NCBI GenBank assembly: GCA_026391005.1
Contig: JAPLEV010000053.1
Location: 73,218-135,960, forward strand
DNA length: 62,743 nt
Direction of reading: 5' to 3'
Origin: Flavobacteriia bacterium
GTDB lineage: Bacteria; Bacteroidota; Bacteroidia; Flavobacteriales_D; Crocinitomicaceae
Numbering within the stretch: position 1 is the first letter of the stretch; each line of letters opens with the position of its first letter. A program made the position numbers and the translations under genes. This document shows positions 26,050 through 35,169 of this stretch, piece by piece. Under the pieces are notes generated by a model. The model worked only from the letters and a program-made list of their open reading frames with translations. It ran no database searches and was not told where the DNA came from.

Positions 26050-27246
26050 GTGCAAACTGAAACCACATCAAATAACAACACAACAATAAATAACCCAAGA
26101 ATTATTTCTGGAACCAGGAAAAATTGGATTATGTTTCGAATGTGGATGAGCGTTTCTATTTTCGTTATTCGCAAATACAAAACTCCCATTAAATTTATAA
26201 AAATCGTTCGTAGAGTTAAAGAACTGAAGAATCGGTATAATTTTGAGAACGGCTATAAAAAGGTTGCTTACGTTGACGGACGTACATTTATTTCTCCAAA
26301 CAACAATGGATGGCCAGCCAAGCATTTTAATCGATTAATTGATATCGAAGCTCGAACTGCGTTGAACGATAACGTAAGTAATTTGGAGCAACTGAACATT
26401 GTTCTTATCGCTTTGACAAAGAAATGCCCCTTGAATTGCGAACATTGCTACGAGGCTGAAGAACTGAATAAACGAGATACGCTTACACTTGAAGATCATA
26501 AAAAAATCTTAAAAAAAGTACAGGATGCCGGAATACCAATGATACAATATGGCGGAGGTGATCCAATGGCAAAAGTGAATGAACTAGTTGAATTGCTAGA
26601 ATTTGCACAAAAAACATCAGACTTCTGGATTAGTACATCTGGATTCAATTTCACATCTGAAAATGCGCTTAGACTAAAAACGGCTGGTCTAACAGGCATA
26701 AGCATTAGTCTGGATCATCACGATCCAGATAAACACAATAAATTTCGCCGAAATGACAAAGCATTCCAATGGGCAATAGATGCTGCAAAGAATGCTCGCG
26801 AAGCAGGATTGGTTATAAATTTATCACCTTGTATAACTAAAGAATTTATTACAAAAGAAAATTTACAGCGTTATCTGGAGTTCGCAGGTGAAATAGGTGC
26901 ATCTTTTGTACAAATGATCGAACCAAGAGCGGTTGGCAATTACGCTATGCAAAATGTCCATCTTCAAAATGAGCATATAGAAATTGCCGAACGCTTCTTT
27001 CTTGATGCAAATGAAGATCCAAAATACCGGCATCTCCCTATCGTCCTTTATCCTGGATACCACCAGCGAAAAACAGGATGTCCCGGCGCTGGAGCTAAAT
27101 ACCTGTATATTGATACTGACGGATACATGAGCTCATGCCCCTTCTGCAGAAATAAGAAAACACACATTCTAGATGAAGACGAACGAGAATCATCCATTCA
27201 TGAAATGCGAAATGAAGGCTGCGGTGCTTTCGAAAATTTAAATTAA
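26050..27246 (+). CDS. Radical SAM protein with C-terminal extra Fe-S (SPASM-like) cysteines
   Basis: A 398-residue radical SAM enzyme. The cluster motif C-x3-C-x2-C is C126-P-L-N-C130-E-H-C133. The glycine motif G-G-G-D-P follows near 168. The C-terminal region has four more cysteines (G-C-P-G-A-G near 340, S-S-C-P-F-C near 360, G-C-G-A near 392), as in SPASM/twitch proteins that hold further clusters. Residues 25-60 are basic and hydrophobic and may touch the membrane. Start is GTG at 26050. A lipoprotein and a beta-barrel gene follow on the same strand. No small RiPP precursor is visible, so the substrate is unknown. Confidence 0.85.
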   Translation: MQTETTSNNNTTINNPRIISGTRKNWIMFRMWMSVSIFVIRKYKTPIKFIKIVRRVKELKNRYNFENGYKKVAYVDGRTFISPNNNGWPAKHFNRLIDIEARTALNDNVSNLEQLNIVLIALTKKCPLNCEHCYEAEELNKRDTLTLEDHKKILKKVQDAGIPMIQYGGGDPMAKVNELVELLEFAQKTSDFWISTSGFNFTSENALRLKTAGLTGISISLDHHDPDKHNKFRRNDKAFQWAIDAAKNAREAGLVINLSPCITKEFITKENLQRYLEFAGEIGASFVQMIEPRAVGNYAMQNVHLQNEHIEIAERFFLDANEDPKYRHLPIVLYPGYHQRKTGCPGAGAKYLYIDTDGYMSSCPFCRNKKTHILDEDERESSIHEMRNEGCGAFENLN

Positions 27247-27268
27247 AACCACTTTCAACCAATTCAAC

Positions 27269-28873
27269 ATGATTAAACACTCTCTTTTCAATAGATCAAT
27301 AGCAGTAGTACTTGCAATAAGTCTACTTCAAAGTTGTAGTTACTACAAACTAAGGACAGCTAATATAGACGAATCAACTTCAGCAGAAGTTATTGCTAAA
27401 AATCAGTCGAACTATATTATTGTGCACCTTGGTGATAATTTATGGCAGCTTGAGGAAGCCTTTATTACCACCGAAACGGTTACTGGGAAATTATCTAAAA
27501 TGACACCTAAAGCAGCAGAGTACTACCGCAAAGCTGTTGAAGATAATAATTATCGCGTAGAGAAAGACAACATGGATTTTATCAGTCAATTGCATTTGCA
27601 TGTTGAACAATTTAAGAAAAGTGATAATTCGGTGACTTTCAAAACATCAGACATTACTAAGATTGATGTAATGAAAAAGAACGGAGCATTAACAACTTTA
27701 TCCATGGTAGGAACTCCGTTGTTAATTACTGCAGGTGCTATTGCGATTTTCGTTCAGGTTGTGTGTAACTGCCCTCACGCGTATTCTTTTGATGGTACTG
27801 CTTATCATTTTAACAACACATTATTTACAGGTGCGACTTCTGAAAAACTGGAGCGAGATGATTATAAAGGAATGCCTGATTACCATCCTGAATCAGAAGA
27901 CTATAGCATGATTATTAAAAATGAAAATAATGAGTTTCATTACACAAACTTGCTTGAATTAATAGTCGTGAATCATAATAGCGATGTTGATGTTGTAACT
28001 GATCAAAAAGGAACAATTTACGCTTTAAAAAATCAAATTCAACCAACAACAATTCTTGATGACAATGGAGCTGATTTAGCAAATATCTTAGCTTACAATG
28101 ACGACTCAGGCCACTCATTTGACAACAGCGGAGAATCTGATTACAAAAACGTTTATGCAACATTCAACAAGCCGAAAGATGCTTCAAATGCTAAATTGGT
28201 ATTGAAGGCCAAGAATACTAGGTGGGGTGGATTTGTGTACAATGAGTTCTCTAAACTATTTGGGAAATACTACGACAATTGGGTGAAGAGAAATCACAAG
28301 AAATCGAAAGATGAAGTAATGGCTAGCTTGAAGAAAACGGGAATTCCAATGGTTGTTTCTGTGAAAAAAGGAAATCAATGGATTGATATTGAAACTATCG
28401 ACTTGATTGGTGAAGTGAATTACAATTCATTGGTAGTACCAATTGATGCCTCATTATTGGAAGGAGAGCAAATTGAAGTTCGAATTCGTTCTGGATTTAT
28501 GTTCTGGGATTTAGACTACGTTAATATTGACTTTACTCCAACGACTGAGCTTGATGTGCAGCACCTCTCTCCTACTTCGGCGTCTGGAACAAATTCAAAC
28601 GATCAAGCTGCATTATCAAATGATGATGATTTATATATGGAGCATCTAAGAACAGGTGATTCTACAAATATTCTGTTTACGGGTCTTAAACCTGCCGCAG
28701 CAAATAGAACTATATTCTTGCACAGTAAAGGACATTACATTCCTCAAGATGTTTACAAGGGGAAATTAAATAGTAAAGAATTAGCGAAAATTAATAAAGA
28801 TGCCGGAATGTCAGCATATTCTGAGCGCCTTTTCAATCAGGTGCTTTTGAATTACGCTATCAACCTAAAATAA
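27269..28873 (+). CDS. Envelope lipoprotein of unknown function
   Basis: A 534-residue protein with a lipoprotein signal (hydrophobic stretch ending L-L-Q-S-C, Cys at about 23). A second hydrophobic segment near 145-165 leads into C-N-C-P-H-A-Y-S-F-D-G, a pattern I have seen in other uncharacterised Bacteroidota exported proteins but cannot assign. The rest is beta-rich and acidic. It lies 22 nt after the radical SAM gene and directly abuts (0 nt) the outer-membrane protein gene, so the three form an operon acting at the cell envelope. Confidence 0.78.
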   Translation: MIKHSLFNRSIAVVLAISLLQSCSYYKLRTANIDESTSAEVIAKNQSNYIIVHLGDNLWQLEEAFITTETVTGKLSKMTPKAAEYYRKAVEDNNYRVEKDNMDFISQLHLHVEQFKKSDNSVTFKTSDITKIDVMKKNGALTTLSMVGTPLLITAGAIAIFVQVVCNCPHAYSFDGTAYHFNNTLFTGATSEKLERDDYKGMPDYHPESEDYSMIIKNENNEFHYTNLLELIVVNHNSDVDVVTDQKGTIYALKNQIQPTTILDDNGADLANILAYNDDSGHSFDNSGESDYKNVYATFNKPKDASNAKLVLKAKNTRWGGFVYNEFSKLFGKYYDNWVKRNHKKSKDEVMASLKKTGIPMVVSVKKGNQWIDIETIDLIGEVNYNSLVVPIDASLLEGEQIEVRIRSGFMFWDLDYVNIDFTPTTELDVQHLSPTSASGTNSNDQAALSNDDDLYMEHLRTGDSTNILFTGLKPAAANRTIFLHSKGHYIPQDVYKGKLNSKELAKINKDAGMSAYSERLFNQVLLNYAINLK

Positions 28874-29875
28874 ATGAAAAATCTAATTACTACTTTATTG
28901 GTTTTACTTAGCCTTCAATTGATGGCTCAAGACACCATAGTGTTCAGAACAGGAAAGGTAGAAGAGGTTAAAATTCTAAGTTGGAAAAAAGAGTCAAATC
29001 TGATTGTATATATCAGTTCAAACGATACTATTTATTCAAACCTCTTGAATTTTGATAAAATAGTTCTTCATTCGAAATTGGAAGGAAGCGCTGATCCTGT
29101 TATGAATACTGCTTCAATTAGCAAAAGAACAAGTGAGGTTAATATCAAAAGAAGCGGAATAAAAAAGTATAATTACGGTCAATTTTCGGTATCAACAAAC
29201 CTTACAGCTCTGATTCCACTTAATTTGACAGTCGGTCGAGTTACAATTGAACCAGAATATAGAATTAATGAATTGTTTTCAGTAAAGCTTCCTATATCAA
29301 TAGGAATCCCAAGAAATAGACGATCTTATTATGTTAAAAAACCTAACTTCGATTCACAATATCTTAATTATTCAACTGCACCGGTTATGCTAGGTGACCC
29401 TTACAATTATTTAAGTGAAGATATCATTGTTCAAATTGGAGTCAACCCTAAGTATTATCCAATTGGCAAGTCTAAAAAACTCATTGCCCCATATTTGAGC
29501 GGAGCTGTTAACTTTGGTATTACTAAAGAATACGGTAAAGATTATTATGTCCAATCAAATACCTACGGAGGCGCGTGGAACACCTACTGGAATACTACTA
29601 CAGAATCTACAGTAAAGAAAGAAGGTGAGAGAAATTATTTCAATTTTGAACTCCTATTGGGTCTTGATTTCAATTTAAGTAAACGATTAACAGCTAATGT
29701 AGAAACAGGATACGCATCTAAACTGCAAGAACTAGGTGTTTCAACAGTAGTCTCTAAGGTTTATCAAAGAATTGGCGAGGGAGAATATAATTTAGTAAAT
29801 GCTCAGGAAGTCCAAAATCTTTATAAACGTCATAATTACTACAAATTTAGAATTCTACTAACGTATCATTTTTAA
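28874..29875 (+). CDS. Outer-membrane beta-barrel protein
   Basis: A 333-residue protein with an N-terminal signal peptide (1-18, ending L-M-A-Q), a short N-terminal domain, then alternating amphipathic strands from about 100 on, and a C-terminal Phe (L-L-T-Y-H-F), the usual barrel end for outer-membrane insertion. The first 45 residues after the signal (T-G-K-V-E-E-V-K-I) resemble the N-terminal domain found before many Bacteroidota barrels. It begins immediately after the lipoprotein stop codon and may form a complex with it. Confidence 0.78.
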   Translation: MKNLITTLLVLLSLQLMAQDTIVFRTGKVEEVKILSWKKESNLIVYISSNDTIYSNLLNFDKIVLHSKLEGSADPVMNTASISKRTSEVNIKRSGIKKYNYGQFSVSTNLTALIPLNLTVGRVTIEPEYRINELFSVKLPISIGIPRNRRSYYVKKPNFDSQYLNYSTAPVMLGDPYNYLSEDIIVQIGVNPKYYPIGKSKKLIAPYLSGAVNFGITKEYGKDYYVQSNTYGGAWNTYWNTTTESTVKKEGERNYFNFELLLGLDFNLSKRLTANVETGYASKLQELGVSTVVSKVYQRIGEGEYNLVNAQEVQNLYKRHNYYKFRILLTYHF

Positions 29876-29995
29876 TTAAAAAAATAAAGGATTCAATAAT
29901 ACACAAGCAAATCAACTTAACACCTTTGCTTAAAGGATTGATTTTATTTGAAAATTCGGAAGAAAAAACAACTGGATTTTTACACAGAAATATAA

Positions 29996-30040
29996 TTGCA
30001 TAATTCGCAAATAGCACCCAAAAAATTGCAAAATTCGATA
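29996..30040. promoter_or_regulatory. Two operator-like 15-mers upstream of the biosynthetic operon
   Basis: TTGCATAATTCGCAA (29996-30010) and TTGCAAAATTCGATA (30026-30040) are 30 bp apart (three helical turns), just upstream of the -7 element at 30063. Both resemble the perfect palindrome at 25914-25928, so one regulator may serve both operons. Confidence 0.4.
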
Positions 30041-30062
30041 TTAAGATGAAAGATTAAAAGTT

Positions 30063-30070
30063 TACATTTG
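30063..30070 (+). promoter_or_regulatory. -7 promoter element of the biosynthetic operon
   Basis: TACATTTG matches TAnnTTTG, 25 nt before the first ATG. No TTG is at the -33 position, which fits a promoter that needs an activator bound at the 15-mers just upstream. Confidence 0.5.
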
Positions 30071-30095
30071 ATAGGAAAAAACAGAACCCGTTAAA

Positions 30096-31085
30096 ATGAA
30101 AATATTACTCACAGGTGCAACAGGATTTTTGGGGTTTAGAACGTTGGAGAAGCTAATAGAAATAGATGGTGTTACGTCTATAATTGCTGCTGGCCGTAGG
30201 ATTAGGCAATCGCATTATTTGAATAATTCAAAGATAACCTATAGGCTAGGTGATTTATCTGATATGGACTTTGTAGCATCAATCACGCAAGATGTGGAAT
30301 ACGTAATTCATGCTGCAGCGCTTTCTTCTCCTTGGGGAAAATACAAGGAATTTGAAGATGCAAATCTTCGTTCACAAATTAATCTAATCAATTCAATTAA
30401 GAGAAATAAATTAGTAAAGTACATCTATATCTCTACTCCTAGTATGTATTTTGACTCAACCAATCGAAGAAACATTAAGGAAAATGACCCTCTTCCAAGA
30501 AAATTTATAAATGCCTATTCTTCCACAAAACGAATGGCAGAAATTGAACTCATCAATTCGGGAATACCCTATGTAATTCTGCGGCCACGTGCGCTCACAG
30601 GGAGAGGAGATACTGTTATTATGCCAAGAATAATTAGTGCTTTCAAAGAAGGAAAATTAAAAATAATTGGAAATGGAAAAAACATTGTTGATTTAACTTC
30701 CGTCGCAAATGCGGTAGATGCGATACTATTAAGCCTTAAAGCTGAGGGCGCAGCACTCAATCAAATTTACAACATAACGAATGGAGAACCGGTAAATTTA
30801 TGGGAGAAGATTGGCTTAGTGCTTAATTTGATGGATAAGCAATTGCCACAAAAGAAAATCCCTTATTTTCTAGTACTTTCGATTGCACAACTATTTGAGT
30901 GGAAATCAAAACTAACAAATATGAAAGAGCCAGCGCTTACAAAATATGGTGTGGGGGTTCTTTCTAAATCGATGACCCTGGATATTTCTAAAGCAAGAGA
31001 ATTGTTAGGATATCATCCTACCGTAACAACGGATGAAGCCATCACAGAATTTGTAAATTGGTACGCAGAAAATGAAAAAAACTAA
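30096..31085 (+). CDS. NAD(P)-dependent reductase/epimerase (extended SDR, OleD-like)
   Basis: A 329-residue extended short-chain dehydrogenase. T-G-A-T-G-F-L-G at 6-13 binds the cofactor and A-Y-S-S-T-K holds the catalytic Y-x3-K. The overall form (3-beta-hydroxysteroid dehydrogenase/isomerase-like, C-terminal half with long helices) resembles OleD, which reduces 2-alkyl-3-ketoacids made by OleA. In this operon a beta-keto product of the KAS III-type enzyme is the natural candidate substrate. It overlaps the next gene by 14 nt. Confidence 0.85.
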   Translation: MKILLTGATGFLGFRTLEKLIEIDGVTSIIAAGRRIRQSHYLNNSKITYRLGDLSDMDFVASITQDVEYVIHAAALSSPWGKYKEFEDANLRSQINLINSIKRNKLVKYIYISTPSMYFDSTNRRNIKENDPLPRKFINAYSSTKRMAEIELINSGIPYVILRPRALTGRGDTVIMPRIISAFKEGKLKIIGNGKNIVDLTSVANAVDAILLSLKAEGAALNQIYNITNGEPVNLWEKIGLVLNLMDKQLPQKKIPYFLVLSIAQLFEWKSKLTNMKEPALTKYGVGVLSKSMTLDISKARELLGYHPTVTTDEAITEFVNWYAENEKN

Positions 31086-31920
31086 ACTCTACCTTAATCA
31101 CGCCGGCTTTTGTGTTGCAAAGGAGAATGAATCCATTAGAGGCGGGCGGAAATTAAAAATTAAATTCCATGCGCTTTGGGGATTAATTGAACACCCGGAT
31201 CATGGTTATATTTTATACGATACTGGATATACACAACGATTTCATGAAGAGACGAAAAGTTTTCCAAATAAAATATATGGGAAGATTACTAAAGTCGAAA
31301 TTAAGGCCAATGAAGAGGTTGCCAAGCAACTATTAGCCAATGGAATTTCTCCAGATGAGATTAAACATGTGATCATTACTCATTTTCACGCTGATCATGT
31401 TGCAGGCATTAGGGATTTTAAAAACGCTTCATTTTACACTTCTAAAAAAGCGTATGAGTATACGATGAAACTTCCCAATTCAATTGCCTTTTCAAAAGGT
31501 GTATTAAAGAAATTATTACCTGATGATATTTCAAATCGAATGATTTTTATTGATGAGAAAATTACCAAAAAAGAAGATGCAATCCTAGGTAAAGAGTATG
31601 ATCTATTCGGAGACAATTCAATGTTGATTTATGAATTACCTGGTCATGCGGCAGGACAAATTGGGCTATTATTAGAGACGAACAAGCAACGCTATTTTCT
31701 GATTGCAGATGCTTGCTGGCTAAGCAGGTCGTATAAAGAATATGTTTTACCGAATCCAATTGTTCGACTGTTTTTCCATTCATGGAAGGATTTTAAAAGT
31801 TCATTATTCAAAGTTCATAAATACCATATCGCAAATCCGAATGTTCTGATTGTACCCTCGCATTGTTCAGAAACAACCAACCGATTAATTCAAACTAAAA
31901 TTGATATGAATGCGCTTTAA
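31072..31920 (+). CDS. Metallo-beta-lactamase-fold hydrolase
   Basis: A 282-residue cytoplasmic MBL-fold protein with the dinuclear metal motif T-H-F-H-A-D-H (103-109), then L-P-G-H-A-A-G-Q near 195 and D-A-C near 215, so all ligand positions appear kept. Family members hydrolyse lactones, thioesters and similar esters (AHL-lactonase-like layout). In this cluster it could release or trim an acyl intermediate. It overlaps both neighbours (14 nt upstream, 11 nt downstream). Confidence 0.88.
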   Translation: MKKTKLYLNHAGFCVAKENESIRGGRKLKIKFHALWGLIEHPDHGYILYDTGYTQRFHEETKSFPNKIYGKITKVEIKANEEVAKQLLANGISPDEIKHVIITHFHADHVAGIRDFKNASFYTSKKAYEYTMKLPNSIAFSKGVLKKLLPDDISNRMIFIDEKITKKEDAILGKEYDLFGDNSMLIYELPGHAAGQIGLLLETNKQRYFLIADACWLSRSYKEYVLPNPIVRLFFHSWKDFKSSLFKVHKYHIANPNVLIVPSHCSETTNRLIQTKIDMNAL

Positions 31921-33190
31921 ACTTCAAATTTTATGGGCATTAGTTGAATTGAAACTGCTGAAGAGACGCTATCGTTCTAATATAAAAGAACTACAATCCT
32001 ACCGCTGGAAAAAATTCCAATCTACACTGGCTAGGTCACCCTTCTATGCTGATCTTTCAGAACAAAATGAAGCATTGGAAAATTATCCCATCATGAATAA
32101 ACAACTATTCATGGAACATTTTGACAGCATCAATATTCACGGGATAAAAAAAGAAATCGCAAATGAAATCGCCTTAAAAGCTGAATTGTCTCGGGTTTTC
32201 TCTCAGATGATTAATAATATTACAGTTGGATTGTCCTCAGGAACAAGTGGTAACAGAGGGCTTTTTCTTATCGACAAAAAGGAGCGTGCACAATGGGTGG
32301 CATGCGTGCTGGATCGTATAATTGGATTTACACTAAAAAAACGTAGCGTTGCGTTTTTTCTTCGAGCAAATAGTAATTTGTATGATTCAGTTCAATCAAA
32401 TGTGCTGAAGTTTGAGTTTTTTGATTTGTTGGAAGACTTACAATTGCATATCTCTCGCTTAAATTTATTGAACCCTTCTATTCTTGTTGCCCAACCAAGT
32501 ATGCTTTTAGAATTGGGGAGAGAAATTGAAAAAGGTGTTGTTACCATTCATCCAGAAAAAATAATTTCGGTGGCAGAAGTCCTTTATCCAGAAGATAAAA
32601 AGTATTTAGAAAAAGTTTTTGGACAACGAATTCACCAAGTTTATCAGTGCACAGAAGGTTTTTTGGCAAGTACATGCAACGAAGGAGTATTGCACTTCCA
32701 CGAAGACTTTCTAATCATCGAAAAAAAATACTTAGACGATACAAAAACTCGCTTTCACCCCATAATAACAGATTTAAAGCGTTGTTCTCAGCCCATTGTT
32801 CGCTATGAATTAAACGACATTATTCACGAGTTAAAAGATTGCCCTTGTGGATTGAAAACGATGGCAATTGAAAAAATAGAAGGACGATCTGACGACCTAC
32901 TAATTTTTGAGAATAAAGATGGAATTGCCACAAAAATATACCCTGATTTTTTTAGAAGAGCCATCATTATATCGGATGAATCCATCGTGGATTACATGCT
33001 AGTCCAACGATCAAGCACACTGATTGAGTTATATTTGAATGGAGACCAAGAACGATTTAATAACGCGAAAAATGAGATTGAACTACTCCTCCAACAGTAT
33101 TTAATAGAAGGGGTGGAAATTAAACGAACAAACATACACCCACACGAAAAAGGAAATAAATTAAGACGTATAAGTTATGAACCAAACTAA
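31910..33190 (+). CDS. AMP-forming ligase of the F390 synthetase / PaaK type
   Basis: A 426-residue adenylate-forming enzyme. The phosphate-binding loop S-S-G-T-S-G-N-R-G is at 109-117, Y-Q-C-T-E-G near 245 corresponds to the A5 motif, and G-R-S-D-D-L-L-I-F near 325 to the A8 hinge. It resembles proteins called coenzyme F390 synthetase-related, found in bacterial lipid and pigment clusters, rather than long acyl-CoA ligases (it is short and lacks the classic YGxTE). It probably activates a carboxylic acid for the condensing enzyme. It overlaps both neighbours. Confidence 0.82.
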   Translation: MRFKLQILWALVELKLLKRRYRSNIKELQSYRWKKFQSTLARSPFYADLSEQNEALENYPIMNKQLFMEHFDSINIHGIKKEIANEIALKAELSRVFSQMINNITVGLSSGTSGNRGLFLIDKKERAQWVACVLDRIIGFTLKKRSVAFFLRANSNLYDSVQSNVLKFEFFDLLEDLQLHISRLNLLNPSILVAQPSMLLELGREIEKGVVTIHPEKIISVAEVLYPEDKKYLEKVFGQRIHQVYQCTEGFLASTCNEGVLHFHEDFLIIEKKYLDDTKTRFHPIITDLKRCSQPIVRYELNDIIHELKDCPCGLKTMAIEKIEGRSDDLLIFENKDGIATKIYPDFFRRAIIISDESIVDYMLVQRSSTLIELYLNGDQERFNNAKNEIELLLQQYLIEGVEIKRTNIHPHEKGNKLRRISYEPN

Positions 33191-34172
33191 ACCAATACGT
33201 ATCATTGCAATGGGTAAATATTTACCTAAAGCAGTGCTTTCAGAAGAAATTGAACGGAAACACGGCTTGCCAATCGGATGGTCCCAAAAGTATTCTGGGG
33301 TAGAAAATCGCCACATTGTTACTAACGAAAACAATGGAATAATGGGCGCAAGAGCTGCAGAAGAAGCACTGTCGAAGGCATCAATGAGCTTAAAAGACAT
33401 CGATTTATTATTATGTGGAAGTGGAACATTTGACTATCCAATCCCCAATCAATCGAGTATCATCAAAGCAGAAATGAAGGATGGCAATTTATACGACACT
33501 CCGGCAATCGATATTGATAGTACATGCTTAAGTTTTGTTGCAGCATTAGACTTTGCCGCGAAAATTTTAGATGGAAAATCCTATAAAAACATCTTGATTG
33601 TAAGCTCAGAAGTTTCTTCTATCGGCATTAATCCATCGAATTGGGAAACACTCACCTTATTTGGAGATGGGGCAGCAGCAATGATAGTTAGTTATGACGA
33701 AAACTCAGAATCTACTTTTATCAAAGGAGGACAGCGCACTTATTCTGAAGGAGTTTATCACACTATTATAGAAGGGGGAGGCTTACGAAATCACTTTAAA
33801 AATCATCCATATAACGTCGATTTATATTCCTTCAAAATGAATGGTCGACATTTGTTAAGACTTGCAAGAAAAAAAGTACCTGAGTTTATGGATTGGTTTT
33901 TTAAGGATATTCCGTATGATATAGAATCTACAGATGCAATTATTCCCCATCAAGCATCCAAAATTGGCATGACTGTTTTTACTAGTCAATATAAATTGAG
34001 GCCTGGACAAGTGAAGGAAACCCTTGCAAAATATGGGAACTGTATTTCAGCTTCCATTCCACTCACATTTATGGATGCGGTAGAAAAAGGCGAAATAAAA
34101 AGAGGTGACATTTGTTTTCTCAGCGGCACTTCCGCAGGTTTTTCAATTGGTGGTGTACTACTAAAATATTAA
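33177..34172 (+). CDS. KAS III-type condensing enzyme (FabH/OleA-like)
   Basis: A 331-residue thiolase-fold enzyme with an intact triad: Cys117 in D-S-T-C-L-S-F, His258 in I-P-H-Q-A-S, Asn288 in Y-G-N-C-I-S-A-S-I-P. It should join an acyl group to malonyl-ACP or a second acyl-CoA. Since it lies in a specialised operon with reductase, ligase, desaturase and sulfotransferase, it is likely a biosynthetic paralogue rather than housekeeping FabH. The ATG at 33177 overlaps the ligase gene by 14 nt. Confidence 0.88.
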   Translation: MNQTKPIRIIAMGKYLPKAVLSEEIERKHGLPIGWSQKYSGVENRHIVTNENNGIMGARAAEEALSKASMSLKDIDLLLCGSGTFDYPIPNQSSIIKAEMKDGNLYDTPAIDIDSTCLSFVAALDFAAKILDGKSYKNILIVSSEVSSIGINPSNWETLTLFGDGAAAMIVSYDENSESTFIKGGQRTYSEGVYHTIIEGGGLRNHFKNHPYNVDLYSFKMNGRHLLRLARKKVPEFMDWFFKDIPYDIESTDAIIPHQASKIGMTVFTSQYKLRPGQVKETLAKYGNCISASIPLTFMDAVEKGEIKRGDICFLSGTSAGFSIGGVLLKY

Positions 34173-34176
34173 TAAA

Positions 34177-35169
34177 ATGGAAAATAAAAACTTGATTTTT
34201 AGTGTTTTGCGTGAACATGAAGTAACAAAAGACAGAAAGTCGCTTTCAATTTATCTCTTTACCCTCTTCTCATTCCTTGCCATTGTTGCATTGAATGCAT
34301 TTCTCTACCAATATATTCATTGGCTTACGCTGTTCCTTGCTATTCCTAGTGGAATACTTTTATGTCGTTTTTTTGTGATTGAACACGATTGTGGACATAA
34401 TAGTTTTTTTACAGAACGAAGACATAATAAAATAGCAGGGCTTATTCTTGGATTTTTTACAATGGTACCAAGTCATCTTTGGAATCATATTCACGATTTA
34501 CACCACGGAAGCGTGGGGAATCTAGCTCATAGAAATAAAAATCCAGAGTTATGGACAATGACAGTAACTGAATTCATAAATGCATCCTTCCTAAAACGAA
34601 TTGCCTACCGAATTTTTCGATCTGTTGCAATGCGCTTAATCATTACCCCGTTTCTTTGGATGATAATTCCGCGTATACCTCTGCCCTTTTTAGGCCTTAA
34701 AATTGTGTCTTCTGTGCTGGTACATAATGTCATATATGCCGTCATATTATATTTTATAATTGTTAGTGGTAATTTCCTTCCTTTTACCATAATTTACCTT
34801 TTACCGGTGTATCTTTTTAATGTAATGGCCTCTATCATGTTCTATTTGCAACATCAGTTCGAGACGACATCATGGGAGAATGATGAAAAATGGGACCTAT
34901 ACACTGCATCTATTCATGGATCATCCTACGTAAAAACTGGTCGTTTTATGGGATGGCTCACAGGGAATGTGGGATGTCATCATATCCATCATTTGAATAC
35001 AAAAATACCTTGTTATGAACTGCCGTTTGCGACGGAAAAAGTAAGTCCATATGTTGATGTTGATGTAATTTATTTAAAGGAATTATTTCATCACTTGAAT
35101 TGTGTTTTGTGGGATGAAGAAGCCAAAAAACTAATTCCATTCTCTGATTTAAAAAAACGAGTAAATTGA
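34177..35169 (+). CDS. Membrane fatty acid desaturase/hydroxylase
   Basis: A 330-residue membrane di-iron enzyme with the three His boxes: H70-D-C-G-H74, H106-D-L-H109-H110 and H268-H269-I-H271-H272, and four to six membrane helices between them. It introduces a double bond or hydroxyl into a lipid acyl chain. It is placed between the condensing enzyme and the sulfotransferase, so it likely tailors the same product. Four bases separate it from the upstream gene, and the downstream TTG start overlaps its stop. Confidence 0.9.
   Translation: MENKNLIFSVLREHEVTKDRKSLSIYLFTLFSFLAIVALNAFLYQYIHWLTLFLAIPSGILLCRFFVIEHDCGHNSFFTERRHNKIAGLILGFFTMVPSHLWNHIHDLHHGSVGNLAHRNKNPELWTMTVTEFINASFLKRIAYRIFRSVAMRLIITPFLWMIIPRIPLPFLGLKIVSSVLVHNVIYAVILYFIIVSGNFLPFTIIYLLPVYLFNVMASIMFYLQHQFETTSWENDEKWDLYTASIHGSSYVKTGRFMGWLTGNVGCHHIHHLNTKIPCYELPFATEKVSPYVDVDVIYLKELFHHLNCVLWDEEAKKLIPFSDLKKRVN

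Noticed and set aside
26161..26185. Further operator copy (TTATTCGCAAATAC) inside the radical SAM gene
   Set aside because: Only one half-site is present and it lies in coding sequence; chance in AT-rich DNA is likely.
33177..34172. Housekeeping fabH
   Set aside because: The gene is locked by overlaps into a specialised operon and no fatty acid synthesis genes (plsX, acpP, fabD) are adjacent.
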